Shown here one piece after another: positions 16,363-16,933 of a stretch of 16,933 bases of DNA. The stretch spans positions 1 through 16,933 of the forward strand of contig DQGZ01000064.1 of assembly GCA_003531345.1 (NCBI GenBank), in the 5' to 3' direction. Within the stretch, counting starts at the first letter, position 1. Every line of letters starts with the position of its first letter. The notes beneath the pieces are model-generated. The model saw nothing but the letters and a program-made list of their open reading frames with translations, was not told where the DNA came from and made no database searches. Both the position numbers and the translations under genes were made by a program. Source of the stretch: Alphaproteobacteria bacterium (GTDB taxonomy: Bacteria > Pseudomonadota > Alphaproteobacteria > Rickettsiales > UBA8987).

Positions 16363-16599
16363 ATGTCAGATGGTCCAGCACAGATGGGTACGGGGCAATT
16401 GCTAGCTGCAATGGGGCAGGGTGCAAAAGCTGGTGAAGCGCCATTTAAGATGTATTTTGGAACTATGTTTGATACTTCTCCTGAACCATCTATGGTAGGG
16501 GGTATGGGTAAAGAGATAGGGCAACTTTCTCCTCCTGTGGACTATGGGCATTTGGCAGCAGGTTTTAATTCCCGAAATGGTGGCGGGATTGACGTATAA
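16363..16599 (+). CDS. Small hypothetical protein, Gly/Met/Pro-rich (78 aa)
   Basis: I do not recognise this protein. It is rich in Gly, Met, Ala and Pro, with only one possible short helix (about residues 10-23, 'TGQLLAAMGQGAKA'). It has no signal peptide or membrane segment and looks largely disordered. Support for it being a real gene comes from its context: an extended -10 promoter overlapped by a CtrA-like box, a leader of about 30 bases, and AGG eight bases before the ATG. The opposite-strand frame over the same bases lacks such signals. It may be a cell-cycle-controlled small protein, but that rests on the promoter alone. Confidence 0.6.
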   Translation: MSDGPAQMGTGQLLAAMGQGAKAGEAPFKMYFGTMFDTSPEPSMVGGMGKEIGQLSPPVDYGHLAAGFNSRNGGGIDV

Positions 16600-16752
16600 A
16601 ATAAGCATATAGCCTAGAAAATCTTAACCCACATTAAAGTATCCCCATTATCAATTATTGTTTTTGCTTGCTAGTATTTTTCAGTAATATTTTGTAACCC
16701 GCTTTTTCCCAATAATCCTTTCAATTTTTCTGTTATTTTGGTAATTATCTTG
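16600..16752. other. Intergenic region without a gene
   Basis: This AT-rich stretch follows the 78-aa ORF. I see no convincing ORF, RNA gene or terminator hairpin in it. With the two repeat elements that follow, the last 334 bases of the window are non-coding. Confidence 0.6.
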
Positions 16753-16787
16753 CATCATTGCGAGGTGCAAAGTTCCGTGGCAATCCA
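16753..16787. repeat. Fragment of the palindromic repeat family
   Basis: CATTGCGAGG followed by GTGGCAATCCAG matches one arm of the element at 13858-13979. I see no inverted partner with comparable match downstream, so it is a half or decayed copy. Confidence 0.55.
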
Positions 16788-16848
16788 GAATAGGAAAAGT
16801 TTGCGGCAATTTAGAGAAAATGAGTAAACTATTGATTTTTTGTTGTAG

Positions 16849-16933
16849 TTCTCCCCCTGCTTGCGGTGGGAGTTAGAGGGGGGTGACGAGATGTAGGTAA
16901 AAAGCCAATCACAAGCTTTTCTCATGACACCCC
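16849..16933. repeat. G/C-run palindromic repeat, cut by the window end
   Basis: CTCCCCCTGCTTGCGGTGGGAG forms a small hairpin by pairing CTCCC with GGGAG. It is followed by GGGGTGACGAGA, which is inverted in TCTCATGACACCCC at the window end. This differs from the CATTGCGAG family. The second outer arm probably continues beyond base 16933. Confidence 0.55.

Noticed and set aside
16402..16608. 68-codon minus-strand ORF over the small gene
   Set aside because: It has no promoter or ribosome binding site, and the + strand frame has both.

Overview
The window is AT-rich bacterial DNA (G+C near 40% by eye), and every gene reads on the + strand. An alphaproteobacterium is the best fit, possibly Rickettsiales-like. 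The reasons are an enolase with alphaproteobacterial sequence features, the tRNA-Trp / secE / nusG order, dispersed palindromic repeats of the 'CATTGCGAGC...GCAATCCA' type, and one TTAA-N7-TTAA (CtrA-type) site overlapping a promoter. The lineage is an inference from sequence character, not from a search.

Bases 1-11415 hold a two-gene unit of unknown function. The first gene is a giant open frame that is already open at base 1, so its 5' end lies outside the window. It encodes at least 3353 residues. Visible parts are a CPYCH motif near the window start, a D-x-D-x-D-G calcium-loop-like motif, a Ser/Gly/Ala linker built on a perfect 33-bp tandem repeat, two blocks of Gly/Asn/Pro-rich short repeats that look like a beta-solenoid, and a segment with the C-terminal half of a CHAP (Cys/His amidase/peptidase) fold. 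Three bases after its stop begins a predicted secreted cysteine-rich protein of 449 residues. It carries four tandem copies of an exact C-x13-CC motif. I recognise neither protein as a known family. Together they are the best candidate here for an undescribed system, probably exported or surface-exposed.

Bases 11439-13848 are mostly housekeeping: a low-molecular-weight protein tyrosine phosphatase, tRNA-Trp(CCA), the translocase subunit SecE, the transcription factor NusG, and then a SAM-dependent methyltransferase-like gene where rplK would usually stand. The spacers on either side of secE hold unusual inverted and heptameric repeats.

Bases 13849-16933 hold a 122-bp palindromic repeat, an unrecognised 204-residue protein with a candidate promoter and dyad operator, enolase with a good sigma70-type promoter behind a cluster of small dyads, and a 78-residue small ORF behind an extended -10 promoter overlapped by the CtrA-like site. 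The last 334 bases have no gene and hold two more repeat elements, the second cut by the window edge.
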